In this document: in pieces, positions 22,501 to 31,278 of the stretch
Layout of the letters: every line of letters starts with the position of its first letter
Numbering within the stretch: the first letter of the stretch is position 1
Assembly (NCBI GenBank): GCA_031291645.1
Contig: JARLIQ010000069.1
Coordinates: forward strand, 1-46,290
Direction: 5' to 3'
From: Caulobacteraceae bacterium
GTDB lineage: Bacteria > Pseudomonadota > Alphaproteobacteria > Caulobacterales > Caulobacteraceae
DNA: 46,290 nt
Notes under the pieces: model-generated
The model's database searches: none
What the model saw: the letters and a program-made list of their open reading frames with translations, nothing else
Told to the model about the DNA's origin: nothing
Position numbers and translations under genes: made by a program

Positions 22501-23595
22501 ATGATCCGCATGTCCGTCGAGTCCGCGTCACCCGGGCCGCAGCGTCTCCGCGCCCAGGTGGCCGTGATCGTCGGCCAGCCGGGCATCGGCGACATGGTCT
22601 GGCACCAGCCGGCCCTTGCGGCCATCGCCCGGCGCCACGGCGGCCCGGTCTGCCTCTTCGCGCGGCCGAGCACCCAGGCCGCGGCCCTGTTCGAGGCGTC
22701 GCCCGACGTCGCCGAGGTGGTCGCCTTCGACCGCGGACGGGGGGCCGGCCTGCTGCCCGCCCTGACCGACCTGACGCTCAAGCTGCGCCAGGGCCGTTTC
22801 GAGCGGTGCTACGTGCTCAGCCAGCGCTCGAGCCTCGCCCTGGCCGCGGCCATGGCCGGCGTGCCCCAGCGCCTGGGCTTCGGCGGCGGCGGCCAGAGAG
22901 GGCTCTTGAACTGCGGCCAGGGGCTGACCGACGACGAGACCCGGGCCGTCAGCGGCGGCCCGGTCGTCGAATGTCATCAGTTCCTGGTCCGCAACGGCCT
23001 GCCGGCGCCCGAGGCGGCGCCCGCGCTGGCCGCGTCGAGCGCCGCCCGCGCCGCCGTCCGCATCCGGTTCGCCGCCGCCCCGCGGCCCTGGATCGCGCTG
23101 GGCGTCAGCGCCAACGAGGACGACCGGCGATGGATTCCGCGCCGGTTCGCCGAACTCGCCCGGCGGCTGGAGCGGCGCTGCGGCGGCACGGTCTTTCTCT
23201 ACGGCGGCCCCCACCACGCCGGGCAGATCGACCAGGTGCTCGAACGCCTGCCCGAGCGGGCCGAACGGATCGTGGACCTCAGCCGCCAGGCCCTGCCCTT
23301 CGACCAGGTGATGGCCCTGCTCGCGGAGAGCAACCTCTTCATCGGCAACGACAGCGGGCCGCTGAACCTGGCCGCCGCGCTGGGGATACCCGCCTATGGC
23401 CTGTTCGGCGGGGCCGCGCCCCACGCCTCGCTCTCGCCACGCATCCGCGCCATCCTGCCGGCCGTCGGCGAGCCCGACCTGGAAAGCGGGATGGAGCGGC
23501 TGACCGTCGACCACGTGCTCGATTGCGTCGAGCCGGCCTTGCCGACGGGGGCCGCTGGCCTGGACGCCCGGCTGGGCTTCAGTTCGTCCCTCTGA
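22501..23595 (+). CDS. Glycosyltransferase family 9 protein (heptosyltransferase-like)
   Basis: The product is 364 residues. The start is ATG 22501, with a second ATG at 22510. It has the two-Rossmann layout of GT9/GT-B enzymes: an N-terminal VAVIVGQPGIGDMVWHQPAL resembling the heptosyltransferase glycine loop G.IGD.... The C-terminal donor-site signature is FIGNDSGPLNLAAALGIPAYGLFG. The family transfers ADP-heptose or related sugars to lipopolysaccharide core at the inner membrane. Whether heptose is the donor here is unknown. The gene is not in an LPS cluster; it lies between trpE and an efflux cassette. Its 3' end overlaps the small minus-strand gene at 23579 by 17 nt. Confidence 0.85.
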   Translation: MIRMSVESASPGPQRLRAQVAVIVGQPGIGDMVWHQPALAAIARRHGGPVCLFARPSTQAAALFEASPDVAEVVAFDRGRGAGLLPALTDLTLKLRQGRFERCYVLSQRSSLALAAAMAGVPQRLGFGGGGQRGLLNCGQGLTDDETRAVSGGPVVECHQFLVRNGLPAPEAAPALAASSAARAAVRIRFAAAPRPWIALGVSANEDDRRWIPRRFAELARRLERRCGGTVFLYGGPHHAGQIDQVLERLPERAERIVDLSRQALPFDQVMALLAESNLFIGNDSGPLNLAAALGIPAYGLFGGAAPHASLSPRIRAILPAVGEPDLESGMERLTVDHVLDCVEPALPTGAAGLDARLGFSSSL

Positions 23596-23785
23596 GGTTA
23601 GTCACCGGCGCCGGCGCCAGCTGCACCGGCGGGGCCAGGATCGCGGCGGCGGCGAAGGTCAGGGCGCAGACGGCGAAGAAGGCCGCGGCCGCCAGCGTCG
23701 GCCAGACCGGCTCGCGCCGGACCGGCGGCGGGGCGAGACGCCGGCGCGCCCGGGCCAACTCCCGTTTCAGCGCCTGATCGACCAT
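23579..23785 (-). CDS. Small single-pass membrane protein, hypothetical
   Basis: This is a 68-residue ORF from ATG 23785. A basic N-terminal half (KRELARARRRLAPPPVRREP) precedes one hydrophobic helix (about residues 29-49, LAAAAFFAVCALTFAAAAIL) and a short Pro-rich end. The positive-inside pattern is consistent with a real inner-membrane peptide. No family is recognised. It is divergent from the HlyD-like gene (132-bp gap) and its 3' end overlaps the GT9 gene. Small size and high GC mean it could be spurious. Confidence 0.45.
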   Translation of the reverse strand: MVDQALKRELARARRRLAPPPVRREPVWPTLAAAAFFAVCALTFAAAAILAPPVQLAPAPVTNLRGTN

Positions 23786-23917
23786 TCCGCGACTCGCATG
23801 ACAGCCTGAAGGTTAGCGGGCTCCGGCCAGGCCGTCACCGCCGCCGCTTGCGCCGGATCAAATACGCCGGAAGGCTGAACCGGTAAGGGAAACTCGACGG
23901 TTCGTTGAGCACTCCCC

Positions 23918-24946
23918 ATGACCAAACGACAATTGTTGATTATCGCGCTGGCGGTCGTCGTCTGCGCCGGCGCCGGCGCCGGCGCGGCCTGGTGGCTGAC
24001 CCATTCAAAGCGCCCCGCCGACACCCTCACCCTGTTCGGCAACGTCGACCTGCGCCAGATCGAGCTGGCCTTCAACGACAGCGAGCGCATCTCGGCCGTG
24101 CTGGTCCAGGAAGGCGACCGGCTGGCCAAGGGCCAGGTCGTGGCCCGGCTCGACGTCAGCCGGCTGCAGCCGGAGATGGCCCAGGTCGAGGCCCAGACCG
24201 CCGCGCAGCAGGCCGTGGTCGACCGGATGCACGCGGGCAACCGGCCGCAGGAGATCGCCCAGGCCAAGGCCGGCCTGGCCGCCGCCCAGGCCGACGCCCT
24301 GGTCGCCCAGGGCCAGTACCAGCGCGCCGCCAGCCTGTGGAGCGCCACGTCCGGCCGGGCCGCGGTCAGCCGCCAGGACGTCGACAACGCCAAGGCCGCC
24401 GCCGACGCCGCCGCGGCCAAGCTCGAAAGCCAGCAGAAGGCCTATGAGCTGGAGCTGATCGGTCCCCGCCGCGAGGACATCGCCCAGGCCGAGGCGCAGC
24501 TGAGCGCCAGCCAGGCGCAACTCGTGCTGCTGAAACAGCAGCTGGCCGACGCCCAGCTGGTCGCCCCGATCGCCGGCGTGGTGCGCGCGCGCCTGATGGA
24601 GCCGGGCGAAATGGCCACGCCCCAGCGCCCCGTCTTCACCATCGCCGAGACCGATCCCAAGTGGGTCCGCGCCTATGTCAACGAGACCGACCTGCCGCGC
24701 CTGCATCCGGGCATGGCGGCCAGCGTGACCGTCGACGGCTTTTCCAGCCACGCCTACAAGGGCTGGGTCGGCTTCATCTCCTCGGTCGCCGAGTTCACCC
24801 CGAAGACGGTGCAGACGCCCGAGCTGCGCACCAGCCTGGTCTATGAGGTGCGGGTGTTCGTGATCGATCCGTCGGACGACCTGCGGCTGGGCATGCCCGC
24901 GACCGTCCACATCCATCTGGCCCCGGCCGACGGGAGCGGGCGGTGA
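23918..24946 (+). CDS. HlyD-family periplasmic adaptor (YbhG-like)
   Basis: This is a 342-residue membrane fusion protein. It has an N-terminal signal-anchor (about residues 5-25). The first half of the lipoyl/barrel-sandwich domain is GNVDLRQIELAF ... VLVQEGDRLAKGQVVARLD. A long Ala/Gln-rich alpha-hairpin (about 80-205) precedes the second half of the barrel-sandwich, with VAPIAGVVRARLMEPGEM, and a beta-barrel domain (VRAYVNETDLPRLHPGMAASV). It bridges inner-membrane transporter and TolC-type channel. Its stop overlaps the GTG of the ATPase gene (GTGA). It is the first gene of a five-gene operon matching E. coli ybhGFSR plus an outer-membrane channel. Confidence 0.93.
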   Translation: MTKRQLLIIALAVVVCAGAGAGAAWWLTHSKRPADTLTLFGNVDLRQIELAFNDSERISAVLVQEGDRLAKGQVVARLDVSRLQPEMAQVEAQTAAQQAVVDRMHAGNRPQEIAQAKAGLAAAQADALVAQGQYQRAASLWSATSGRAAVSRQDVDNAKAAADAAAAKLESQQKAYELELIGPRREDIAQAEAQLSASQAQLVLLKQQLADAQLVAPIAGVVRARLMEPGEMATPQRPVFTIAETDPKWVRAYVNETDLPRLHPGMAASVTVDGFSSHAYKGWVGFISSVAEFTPKTVQTPELRTSLVYEVRVFVIDPSDDLRLGMPATVHIHLAPADGSGR

Positions 24947-26727
24947 GCGACGCCGCCGCGCCGGCGGCCGTGGTGGTCTGCGCCGGCCTCGGCAAGAGCT
25001 TCAAGGCCGACCACCATTCGTTCCAGGCGCTGCAGGACATCGACTTCCAGGCCGCGCCGGGCGCGGTGACCGCCCTGGTCGGTTCCGACGGGGCCGGCAA
25101 GACCACCTTGCTGCGCCTCATGGCCGGCCTTCTGAAGCCGGACGCGGGCGTCCTGACCGTGGTCGGCGTCGACGCCGCGGCCGCGCCCGGGCAGATCCAG
25201 GCCCGCATCGGCTACATGCCCCAGCGCTTCGGCCTCTACGACGATCTGACCGTGCAGGAGAACCTGGACCTCTACGCCGACCTGCACGGGGTCAGCGCGG
25301 CCGAGCGGGCGGTGAAATATCCCCAGCTGATGGAGATGACGGCGCTCTCGCCGTTCACCCGCCGCCTCGCCGGCCAGCTGTCCGGCGGCATGAAGCAGAA
25401 GCTGGGCCTGGCCTGTACCCTGGTCAGCACGCCGGAGCTGCTGCTGCTGGACGAGCCCACCGCCGGGGTCGACCCGCTGTCGCGCCGCGAACTGTGGCAG
25501 ATCATCCGCGACCTGGTGCGCGACACCGGCCTGCCGGTGATCGTCTCCACCTCCTATCTCGACGAGGCCGACCGCTGCGACCACGTCATCGTGCTTCACC
25601 GCGGCAAGGTGCTGACCCAGGGCGCGCCGGCGAGCGTGAGCGGCGTGGCGGCCGGGCGCAGCTTCCTCGTGACGCCCTCCGGCGACGAGAAGCCTCGCGA
25701 GATGCAGGCGCGTCTGCTCGGCGACCCAGCCGTCATCGACGCCGTGCCCGAGGGTGGGCGCGTGCGCGTGGTGCTGAACGACCCGGCGGCCGCGAGCGCC
25801 CTGCCCGGCGTCGCCCCCGGCGCCGTCGTCGCCACGCCGGCCCATTTCGAGGACGGCTTCATGACCCTGCTGCGCGCCGCCGGCGAGCCCGGCGTCGCGC
25901 CGGCCGCGAACGGCCCGACCGCAGCCGTGGCCGCAAGCGGGCTGACCGCCGGGACGCCGGAGGGCCGCGTCGAGGTCCAGGTGCGCAACCTCGTTCGCCG
26001 CTTCGGCGCCTTCACCGCGGTGGACAACATCAGCTTCGAGGTCCGCAGCGGCGAGATCTTCGGCCTCTTGGGCCCCAACGGCGCCGGCAAGACCACCACC
26101 TTCCGCATGCTGTGCGGCCTTCTGTCCGTCACCGGCGGCGAGCTCAAGGTCGGCGGGGCGGACATGCGCACGGCCCGCGCCTCGGGTCGCGGCCGGCTGG
26201 GCTATGTGGCGCAGAAGTTCTCGCTCTACGGCCTGCTGTCGGTCCGCGAGAACCTGGACTTCTTCGCCAGCGTCTATGGGCTGCGCGGCGCCCACAAGCG
26301 CGAGCGGATCGACTGGGCGCTGCACGAGTTCGAGCTGACCCCCTATGTCGGCGCGCCCAGCGCGCGGCTGGCCGGCGGCCACAAGCAGCGGCTGGCCATG
26401 GCCGCGGCCCTGCTGCACGAACCGGAACTGCTGTTCCTCGACGAGCCGACGAGCGGCGCCGACCCCATGGCGCGGCGCGATTTCTGGCGGCGGATCACCG
26501 ACCTCTCGGACCGGGGGGTGACGGTGATCATCACCACCCACTTCATGGCCGAGGCCGAATACTGCGACCGCATCGCCATCCTGGACGGCGGCCGTATCCT
26601 GGCCCAGGGCGCGCCGGCCGAGATCCGCGCGCGCGGCGCGGGCGAGACGCCGACGATGGAGGACGCCTTCATCGCCATCGTCGAGGACTCCCGGGCGGCC
26701 GAATCCGCCCCAGGCGCCGCCGCATGA
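24943..26727 (+). CDS. ABC transporter ATP-binding protein with two nucleotide-binding domains (YbhF-like)
   Basis: This is a 594-residue protein with tandem ATPase domains. NBD1 has Walker A GSDGAGKT at residues 47-54, signature LSGGMKQ and Walker B LLLLDEPTAG. NBD2 has Walker A GPNGAGKT at about residue 377, signature LAGGHKQ (a variant of LSGGQ) and Walker B LLFLDEPTSG. Both keep the catalytic Glu after the Walker B Asp. The tandem arrangement with two ABC-2 permeases is that of YbhF, an efflux ATPase linked in E. coli to resistance to cationic compounds. It starts at GTG 24943 and its stop overlaps the next gene's ATG (ATGA). Confidence 0.95.
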   Translation: MSDAAAPAAVVVCAGLGKSFKADHHSFQALQDIDFQAAPGAVTALVGSDGAGKTTLLRLMAGLLKPDAGVLTVVGVDAAAAPGQIQARIGYMPQRFGLYDDLTVQENLDLYADLHGVSAAERAVKYPQLMEMTALSPFTRRLAGQLSGGMKQKLGLACTLVSTPELLLLDEPTAGVDPLSRRELWQIIRDLVRDTGLPVIVSTSYLDEADRCDHVIVLHRGKVLTQGAPASVSGVAAGRSFLVTPSGDEKPREMQARLLGDPAVIDAVPEGGRVRVVLNDPAAASALPGVAPGAVVATPAHFEDGFMTLLRAAGEPGVAPAANGPTAAVAASGLTAGTPEGRVEVQVRNLVRRFGAFTAVDNISFEVRSGEIFGLLGPNGAGKTTTFRMLCGLLSVTGGELKVGGADMRTARASGRGRLGYVAQKFSLYGLLSVRENLDFFASVYGLRGAHKRERIDWALHEFELTPYVGAPSARLAGGHKQRLAMAAALLHEPELLFLDEPTSGADPMARRDFWRRITDLSDRGVTVIITTHFMAEAEYCDRIAILDGGRILAQGAPAEIRARGAGETPTMEDAFIAIVEDSRAAESAPGAAA

Positions 26728-27875
26728 CCGCCGCGGTCGACAAGATGGGCCCGCGCGCCGCCAAGCTGCTACGCATCTGGGCGCTGATCCGCAAGGAGGG
26801 GCTGCAGGTCGTGCGCGACCCGTCCAGCTTCGCCATCGGCATCGTGCTGCCGCTGATCCTGATCCTGCTCTACGGCTACGGCGTCACCTTCGACGTCAAG
26901 CACGTCCCCGTGGCCATCGTGGTCGAGGCCCCCTCGCCCGACGCGGCCGACCTGACCTCGGGGTTCAGCCTCTCGCCCTATTTCAGCGTCAAGGCCGTCA
27001 CCACCCTGGCGGCGGCCAACGAACTGATGCTCGAACGCAAGGTCGACGGCATCGTCTTCATCCGTGAGGATTTCGCCCGCCAGGTCCGGCTCAGCGGAGC
27101 CAGCGTGCAGGTGATCCTGCACGGCACCGACGCCAACCGCGCCCGGATCATGCAGGCCTACGCCCAGGGGGCGCTGGCCCAGGCCGGCGCGCGCGCCGCC
27201 AGCGAGGGCGGCCAGGACCTGGGCGCCGGGCCGGTCAGCGTGCAATCCCGCCTGTGGTTCAACGACGCCGACGACAGCCACTACTATCTGGTGCCGGGCC
27301 TGATCGTGCTGGTCATGACCCTGATCGGCGCCACCCTGACCGCCATGGTGATGGCGCGCGAATGGGAGCGCGGGACGCTGGAGGCCCTGTTCGTCACCCC
27401 CGTGCGGGCCGACGAGATCATGATCGGCAAGCTCGTCCCCTACTTCCTGCTGGGCCTCTGCGGCCTGGGCCTGTGCATGCTCGCGGCGAAGTTCCTGTTC
27501 ATGGTGCCGTTCCGGGGCTCGGTCTGGGTGCTGGGCTTCACCTCGATGCTCTACCTGCTGGTCACGCTCGGGGTCGGGCTGCTGATCTCCACCACGCTGA
27601 GGAGCCAGTTCCTGGCCAGCCAGATCACCCAGCTCGTCACCTTCCTGCCGGCGACCATGCTGTCGGGCTTCATCTACGACCTTCGGAGCGTGCCGGCAGT
27701 GATCCGGGTGATCAGCTACGGCGTGCCCGCACGGTACTTCGTGGCCCTGCTGCAGACCATCTTCCTGGCCGGCGACGTCTGGAGCGTCATCCTGCCCAAC
27801 GCCCTGATGCTGGGGGTGATGGCCACGGTGCTCCTGACCCTGACCCGCCGCGCCATCCGCAAGTCGCTGGAGTAG
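26724..27875 (+). CDS. ABC-2 type permease (YbhS-like)
   Basis: The product is 383 residues from ATG 26724, overlapping the ATPase stop. It has one N-terminal membrane helix (about residues 36-52, FAIGIVLPLILILLYGYG) and then a large extracytoplasmic domain (about 53-190). Five C-terminal helices follow and include LVMTLIGATLTAMVMAREWERGTLEALFVTPV, the ABC-2 cytoplasmic coupling segment. The N-terminal GVTFDVKHVPVAIVVE is typical of YbhS/YbhR proteins. It probably heterodimerises with the permease at 27879, each contacting one NBD of the ATPase. Transported substrate is unknown. Confidence 0.93.
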   Translation: MTAAVDKMGPRAAKLLRIWALIRKEGLQVVRDPSSFAIGIVLPLILILLYGYGVTFDVKHVPVAIVVEAPSPDAADLTSGFSLSPYFSVKAVTTLAAANELMLERKVDGIVFIREDFARQVRLSGASVQVILHGTDANRARIMQAYAQGALAQAGARAASEGGQDLGAGPVSVQSRLWFNDADDSHYYLVPGLIVLVMTLIGATLTAMVMAREWERGTLEALFVTPVRADEIMIGKLVPYFLLGLCGLGLCMLAAKFLFMVPFRGSVWVLGFTSMLYLLVTLGVGLLISTTLRSQFLASQITQLVTFLPATMLSGFIYDLRSVPAVIRVISYGVPARYFVALLQTIFLAGDVWSVILPNALMLGVMATVLLTLTRRAIRKSLE

Positions 27876-27878
27876 GCC

Positions 27879-28997
27879 ATGTTCGAATCTGTCCTGCGGA
27901 TGATCGCCCTGACGCGCAAGGAGCTGCTCGCGATCCTGAAGGACCCGCGCAGCCGGATCACCCTGTTCGTGCCGCCGATCATTCAGTGCCTGATCTTCGG
28001 CTACGCCGCGACCTTCGACCTGAGCAACGTCCCCTATGCAGCGTACGACCAGGACCGCTCGGCCGCCTCCCAGCAGCTGCTGGCCCGGCTCGACGGCTCG
28101 GGCGTGTTCCGCCGGATCGGCAATATCGACAGTCCGGCGGCCATGACCCAGGCGATCGACAACGGTCGCGCCCTCCTGGTGCTGCAGATCGCGCCGGACT
28201 TCGAGCGCAGGCTGCAGGCGGGCGAGCAGGCCGACGTCCAGGTGGTCGCCGACGGGCGCAACTCGAACACCGCGGGCGTGGCCATGGGCTATGTCAGCAC
28301 CATCGTCGCCACCTTCAACGGCGACTGGCGGTCGGGTCACGGCGGGGCGACGCCGACCGTCCAGCCGACGCTCAGGGCCTGGTACAACGCCAATCTCGAG
28401 ACGCGCTGGAACATGATCCCGGCGCTGATCGGCACCCTGACCATGATGCAGACGGTAATGCTGACCGCCCTGTCGGTGGCGCGCGAGCGCGAACAGGGCA
28501 CCTTCGACCAGTTGCAGGTCACCCCGCTGCGCCCGGCCGAGATCATCGTCGGCAAGACCGTCCCGTCGATGCTGGTGGGCGCGGTCCAGGCGACCAACGT
28601 CCTGCTGGTGGCCCAGCTGTGGTTCCACATCCCGTTCCAGGGATCGTTCCTGGTGCTCTATGCGGGCCTGGTGCTGTTCCTGCTGGCGGCGGTCGGGCTG
28701 GGCCTGTTCGTCTCCTCGGTCGCCCAGACCATGCAGCAGGCCATGCTCTACACCTTCATCGTGATGATGCCGTTCATGCTGCTGTCCGGCCTGACCACGC
28801 CGATCAGCAGCATGCCGCAGGTGCTGCAGGACTTCACCCTGATCAATCCGCTCCGGTACGCGATCGACATCGCCCACCGGGTCTATCTGGAAGGCGCGGG
28901 CCTGGACCGCCTGGGGCCGGATCTTCTGCCGCTCGCGGCCATCGGCGTCGTCGCCCTGACCGGGGCGTCCTGGATGTTCCAGCGCAGGCTCGGTTGA
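27879..28997 (+). CDS. ABC-2 type permease (YbhR-like)
   Basis: The product is 372 residues, starting ATG 27879 three nt after the previous stop. It has the same architecture as the preceding gene: a first helix (about 29-46, ITLFVPPIIQCLIFGYAA), the conserved TFDLSNVPYAAYDQDRS, a large periplasmic domain, and a C-terminal helix bundle containing TALSVAREREQGTFDQLQVTPL. The sequence GLTTPISSMPQVLQDFTLINPLRY is a signature of this branch. It is the second subunit of the predicted heterodimeric ABC-2 exporter. Confidence 0.93.
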   Translation: MFESVLRMIALTRKELLAILKDPRSRITLFVPPIIQCLIFGYAATFDLSNVPYAAYDQDRSAASQQLLARLDGSGVFRRIGNIDSPAAMTQAIDNGRALLVLQIAPDFERRLQAGEQADVQVVADGRNSNTAGVAMGYVSTIVATFNGDWRSGHGGATPTVQPTLRAWYNANLETRWNMIPALIGTLTMMQTVMLTALSVAREREQGTFDQLQVTPLRPAEIIVGKTVPSMLVGAVQATNVLLVAQLWFHIPFQGSFLVLYAGLVLFLLAAVGLGLFVSSVAQTMQQAMLYTFIVMMPFMLLSGLTTPISSMPQVLQDFTLINPLRYAIDIAHRVYLEGAGLDRLGPDLLPLAAIGVVALTGASWMFQRRLG

Positions 28998-28998
28998 G

Positions 28999-30525
28999 AT
29001 GAGCATTCCCATGACCAAGTCATCGATCCAGGCCGCGGGCGTCGCGGCCCTCTGCGCCGGCCTCTTGGGCGGCTGTGTCGTCGGGCCGCGGTTCACCCCG
29101 CCCAAGGCCGAGACCCCGGCCGGCTGGACCGCCGTCCCTGCGGCCGCCCCGGCGCCCGGGGCCAGCCTGGTCACCACGGCCGAGGCCTCCGACCAGGCCT
29201 GGTGGAACAGCTTCGGCGACCCCGAGCTGACCTCGCTGATCGAGCGCGCGGCGCAATCCAACTTCGACGCGCGCCAGGCGGTGCTGCGCATCGAGGAGGC
29301 GCGCGGCCAGCGCCGGCTGGCGGCGGCGGGGGCCTGGCCGCAGGTGAACGCGGCGGGCTCCTACGAGAACGTCCGGATCAGCGAGCGGACGGCGACCACC
29401 TCGCTGCTCTCGTCATTGGGCGAAAAGAGCCAGAGCGGGGCGCCCGGCGGCGTGGCCTCCGCCCTCTCCGGCCTCAGCAACCCGTTCGACCAGTACGAGT
29501 ACGGCCTGAGCGCCTCGTGGGAGCTCGACCTGTTCGGGCGGGTGCGCCGCACCGTCGAAGCGGCGGACGCCGACACCGCGGCGGCGGTCGAGGACGCGCG
29601 CGCGGTGCGGGTCTCGCTGATGGCCGAGGTGGCGGCGGCCTATGTCGACCTGCGCGCCGTCCAGGCGCGGCGCGCGGTCACGGCCGAGGCGCTGGAGACG
29701 GCCAAGGGGCTTTTGCGGCTGGCCGAGGATTCGCGCCGGGCCGGCCTGGGCGGCGACCTCGACATCGCCAATGCGCGCGCCGAGGTGGCGACGGCCGAGG
29801 CCGCCCTGCCGCCGCTGGACCAGCAGGTATCGGCCGACAAGAACCAGCTGGCCCTGCTGCTGGCGGCCAATCCCGGCGCGCTGGACGCCGAGCTGGACGC
29901 GGCCAAGGCCCTGCCGCCGGTTCCGCCGCAAGTGCCCGTCGGCCTGCCGTCCGACCTCGCCCGCCGCCGGCCCGACATCCGCCGGGCGGAGGCCCGGCTG
30001 CACGCCGCCGTCGCCCGTCAGGGCGTCGCCGTCGCCAACCTCTATCCCAGCATCTCGCTGAACGCCGGCGCGGGCTTCGAGGCGAGCAAGATGGCGAACC
30101 TGACCAACTGGGCCGCGCGCTACATGACTATCGGGCCGAGCCTGGACCTGCCGGTGTTCGACGCGGGCCAGCGCCGGGCCACGGTCAAGATCCAGGACGT
30201 GCGCGCCAAGGAGGCCGCCCTGACCTACGCCCAGGCCGTGCTCGCCGCCCTGCACGAGGTGGACGACGCCATCACCGCCTACGATCTGGAACAGTCGCGC
30301 CGCACGTCGCTGGAGACCGCCGTGGCCGAGAATCGCACGGCCCTGGCCCTGGCGCAGCGCCGCTACCAGACCGGCTCGGTCAGCTTCCGCGACGTGCTGG
30401 ACGCCGAGGACAAGCTGCAGCAGGCCCAGCTGGCCCTGACCGCCAGCGCCGCGGCCACCGACGAGGACCTGGTCGGCCTCTACAAGGCCCTGGGCGGCGG
30501 CTGGCAGGCCGGCCCGCCCGCCTGA
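28999..30525 (+). CDS. TolC-family outer-membrane efflux lipoprotein (NodT type)
   Basis: The product is 508 residues. The start is ATG 28999, one nt after the permease stop; ATG 29011 is possible. A signal peptide ends in the lipobox LLGGC, followed by VVGPRFTPP, typical of NodT/OprM channels. Two outer-membrane efflux repeats follow: DQAWWNSFGDPELTSLI and SWELDLFGRVRRTVEAA in the first, then DLARRRPDIRRAEARLHAA and LPVFDAGQRRATV in the second, with long coiled helices. It provides the outer-membrane duct for the HlyD/ABC-2 pump encoded just upstream. RND pumps also use NodT channels, but none is encoded here. Confidence 0.95.
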   Translation: MSIPMTKSSIQAAGVAALCAGLLGGCVVGPRFTPPKAETPAGWTAVPAAAPAPGASLVTTAEASDQAWWNSFGDPELTSLIERAAQSNFDARQAVLRIEEARGQRRLAAAGAWPQVNAAGSYENVRISERTATTSLLSSLGEKSQSGAPGGVASALSGLSNPFDQYEYGLSASWELDLFGRVRRTVEAADADTAAAVEDARAVRVSLMAEVAAAYVDLRAVQARRAVTAEALETAKGLLRLAEDSRRAGLGGDLDIANARAEVATAEAALPPLDQQVSADKNQLALLLAANPGALDAELDAAKALPPVPPQVPVGLPSDLARRRPDIRRAEARLHAAVARQGVAVANLYPSISLNAGAGFEASKMANLTNWAARYMTIGPSLDLPVFDAGQRRATVKIQDVRAKEAALTYAQAVLAALHEVDDAITAYDLEQSRRTSLETAVAENRTALALAQRRYQTGSVSFRDVLDAEDKLQQAQLALTASAAATDEDLVGLYKALGGGWQAGPPA

Positions 30526-30576
30526 GCCCCGCCGAAGAGCGCGCGCATGCTGGGCGGTGCGTCCGCCGGCCGATAT

Positions 30577-30584
30577 GCTAGAAG
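30577..30584 (+). promoter_or_regulatory. Candidate -10 element for trpGDC
   Basis: GCTAGAAG matches the Caulobacter housekeeping -10 consensus GCTANAWC at 7 of 8 positions. No strong -35 is evident upstream. It lies 98 nt before the trpG ATG. Confidence 0.3.
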
Positions 30585-30645
30585 CCGACCTTCGGGGGAT
30601 CGGCGCGGCCTTCAGGCGGCGCCGGCCTGGACGGAGCCGCGGCCG

Positions 30646-30672
30646 GAACGGCTCGAACGACTGGAACGACTT
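30646..30672 (+). repeat. Three tandem 9-bp repeats just upstream of trpG
   Basis: GAACGGCTC, GAACGACTG and GAACGACTT follow one another without a gap, 9 nt before the trpG start codon. They lie in the leader of the trpGDC message. They may be an operator or RNA element, or may be chance. Confidence 0.6.
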
Positions 30673-30681
30673 GGGACCGCC

Positions 30682-31272
30682 ATGATCCTGGTGATCGATA
30701 ACTACGACAGCTTCACCTACAACCTCGTCCACTATCTGAACGAGCTTGGGGCGGACACGCAGGTGGTCCGCAACGACGCGCTCAGCGTCGAGGAGGCGCT
30801 GGCCCTGCGGCCCGAGGCGGTGCTGCTGTCGCCGGGGCCCTGCACCCCGAACGAGGCCGGCATCTGCCTGGACCTGCTGGCCGCCGCGCCGGCGACGTTG
30901 CCGATCCTCGGCGTCTGCCTGGGCCACCAGTCGATCGGCCAGGCGTTCGGCGGCGAGGTGGTCCGCGCCAAGGCGCTGATGCACGGCAAGACCAGCCAGA
31001 TCCACCACACCGGCAAGGGCGTGTTCGCCGGCCTGCCCAACCCCTTCACCGCCACCCGCTACCACAGCCTGTCGGTGCGCCGCGAAACCCTGCCCGACGT
31101 GCTGGAGGTCACCGCCTGGACCGACGACGGGGAGATCATGGGCCTGCAGCACGTCTCGCGGCCGATCTACGGCGTGCAGTTCCACCCGGAATCCATCGCC
31201 ACCGAGGGCGGCCACCAGCTGCTGGCCAATTTCCTGGACCTGGCCGGCGTCAAGCGCACGGTCGTCGCGTAG
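30682..31272 (+). CDS. trpG: Anthranilate synthase component II (glutamine amidotransferase)
   Basis: The product is 196 residues from ATG 30682 with GGGA about 6 nt upstream. It is a class I glutamine amidotransferase: [19 protein letters not shown] at the N-terminus, [13 protein letters not shown], the nucleophile Cys79 in [10 protein letters not shown], and the His-Glu pair in [14 protein letters not shown]. It supplies ammonia to TrpE. In some bacteria it also serves p-aminobenzoate synthase, which cannot be excluded. It begins the tight trpG-trpD-trpC operon. Confidence 0.97.
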   Translation: MILVIDNYDSFTYNLVHYLNELGADTQVVRNDALSVEEALALRPEAVLLSPGPCTPNEAGICLDLLAAAPATLPILGVCLGHQSIGQAFGGEVVRAKALMHGKTSQIHHTGKGVFAGLPNPFTATRYHSLSVRRETLPDVLEVTAWTDDGEIMGLQHVSRPIYGVQFHPESIATEGGHQLLANFLDLAGVKRTVVA

Positions 31273-31278
31273 AGTCCC

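Larger units (their letters stand above)
30575..30685 (+). other. Candidate upstream ORF overlapping the trpG start (ATGA)
   Basis: ATG 30575 opens 36 codons ending at TGA 30683-30685, which overlaps the trpG ATG (30682) as ATGA. The peptide is Arg-rich with a single Trp in NDWND near its end. No clear ribosome binding site was found. If the GCTAGAAG at 30577 is a -10 element, this ORF would not be transcribed from that promoter. Confidence 0.2.

Noticed and set aside
30575-30685. Classical trp attenuator leader peptide before trpG
   Set aside because: Only one Trp codon and no terminator/antiterminator pair with a T-run. It is kept only as a candidate upstream ORF.
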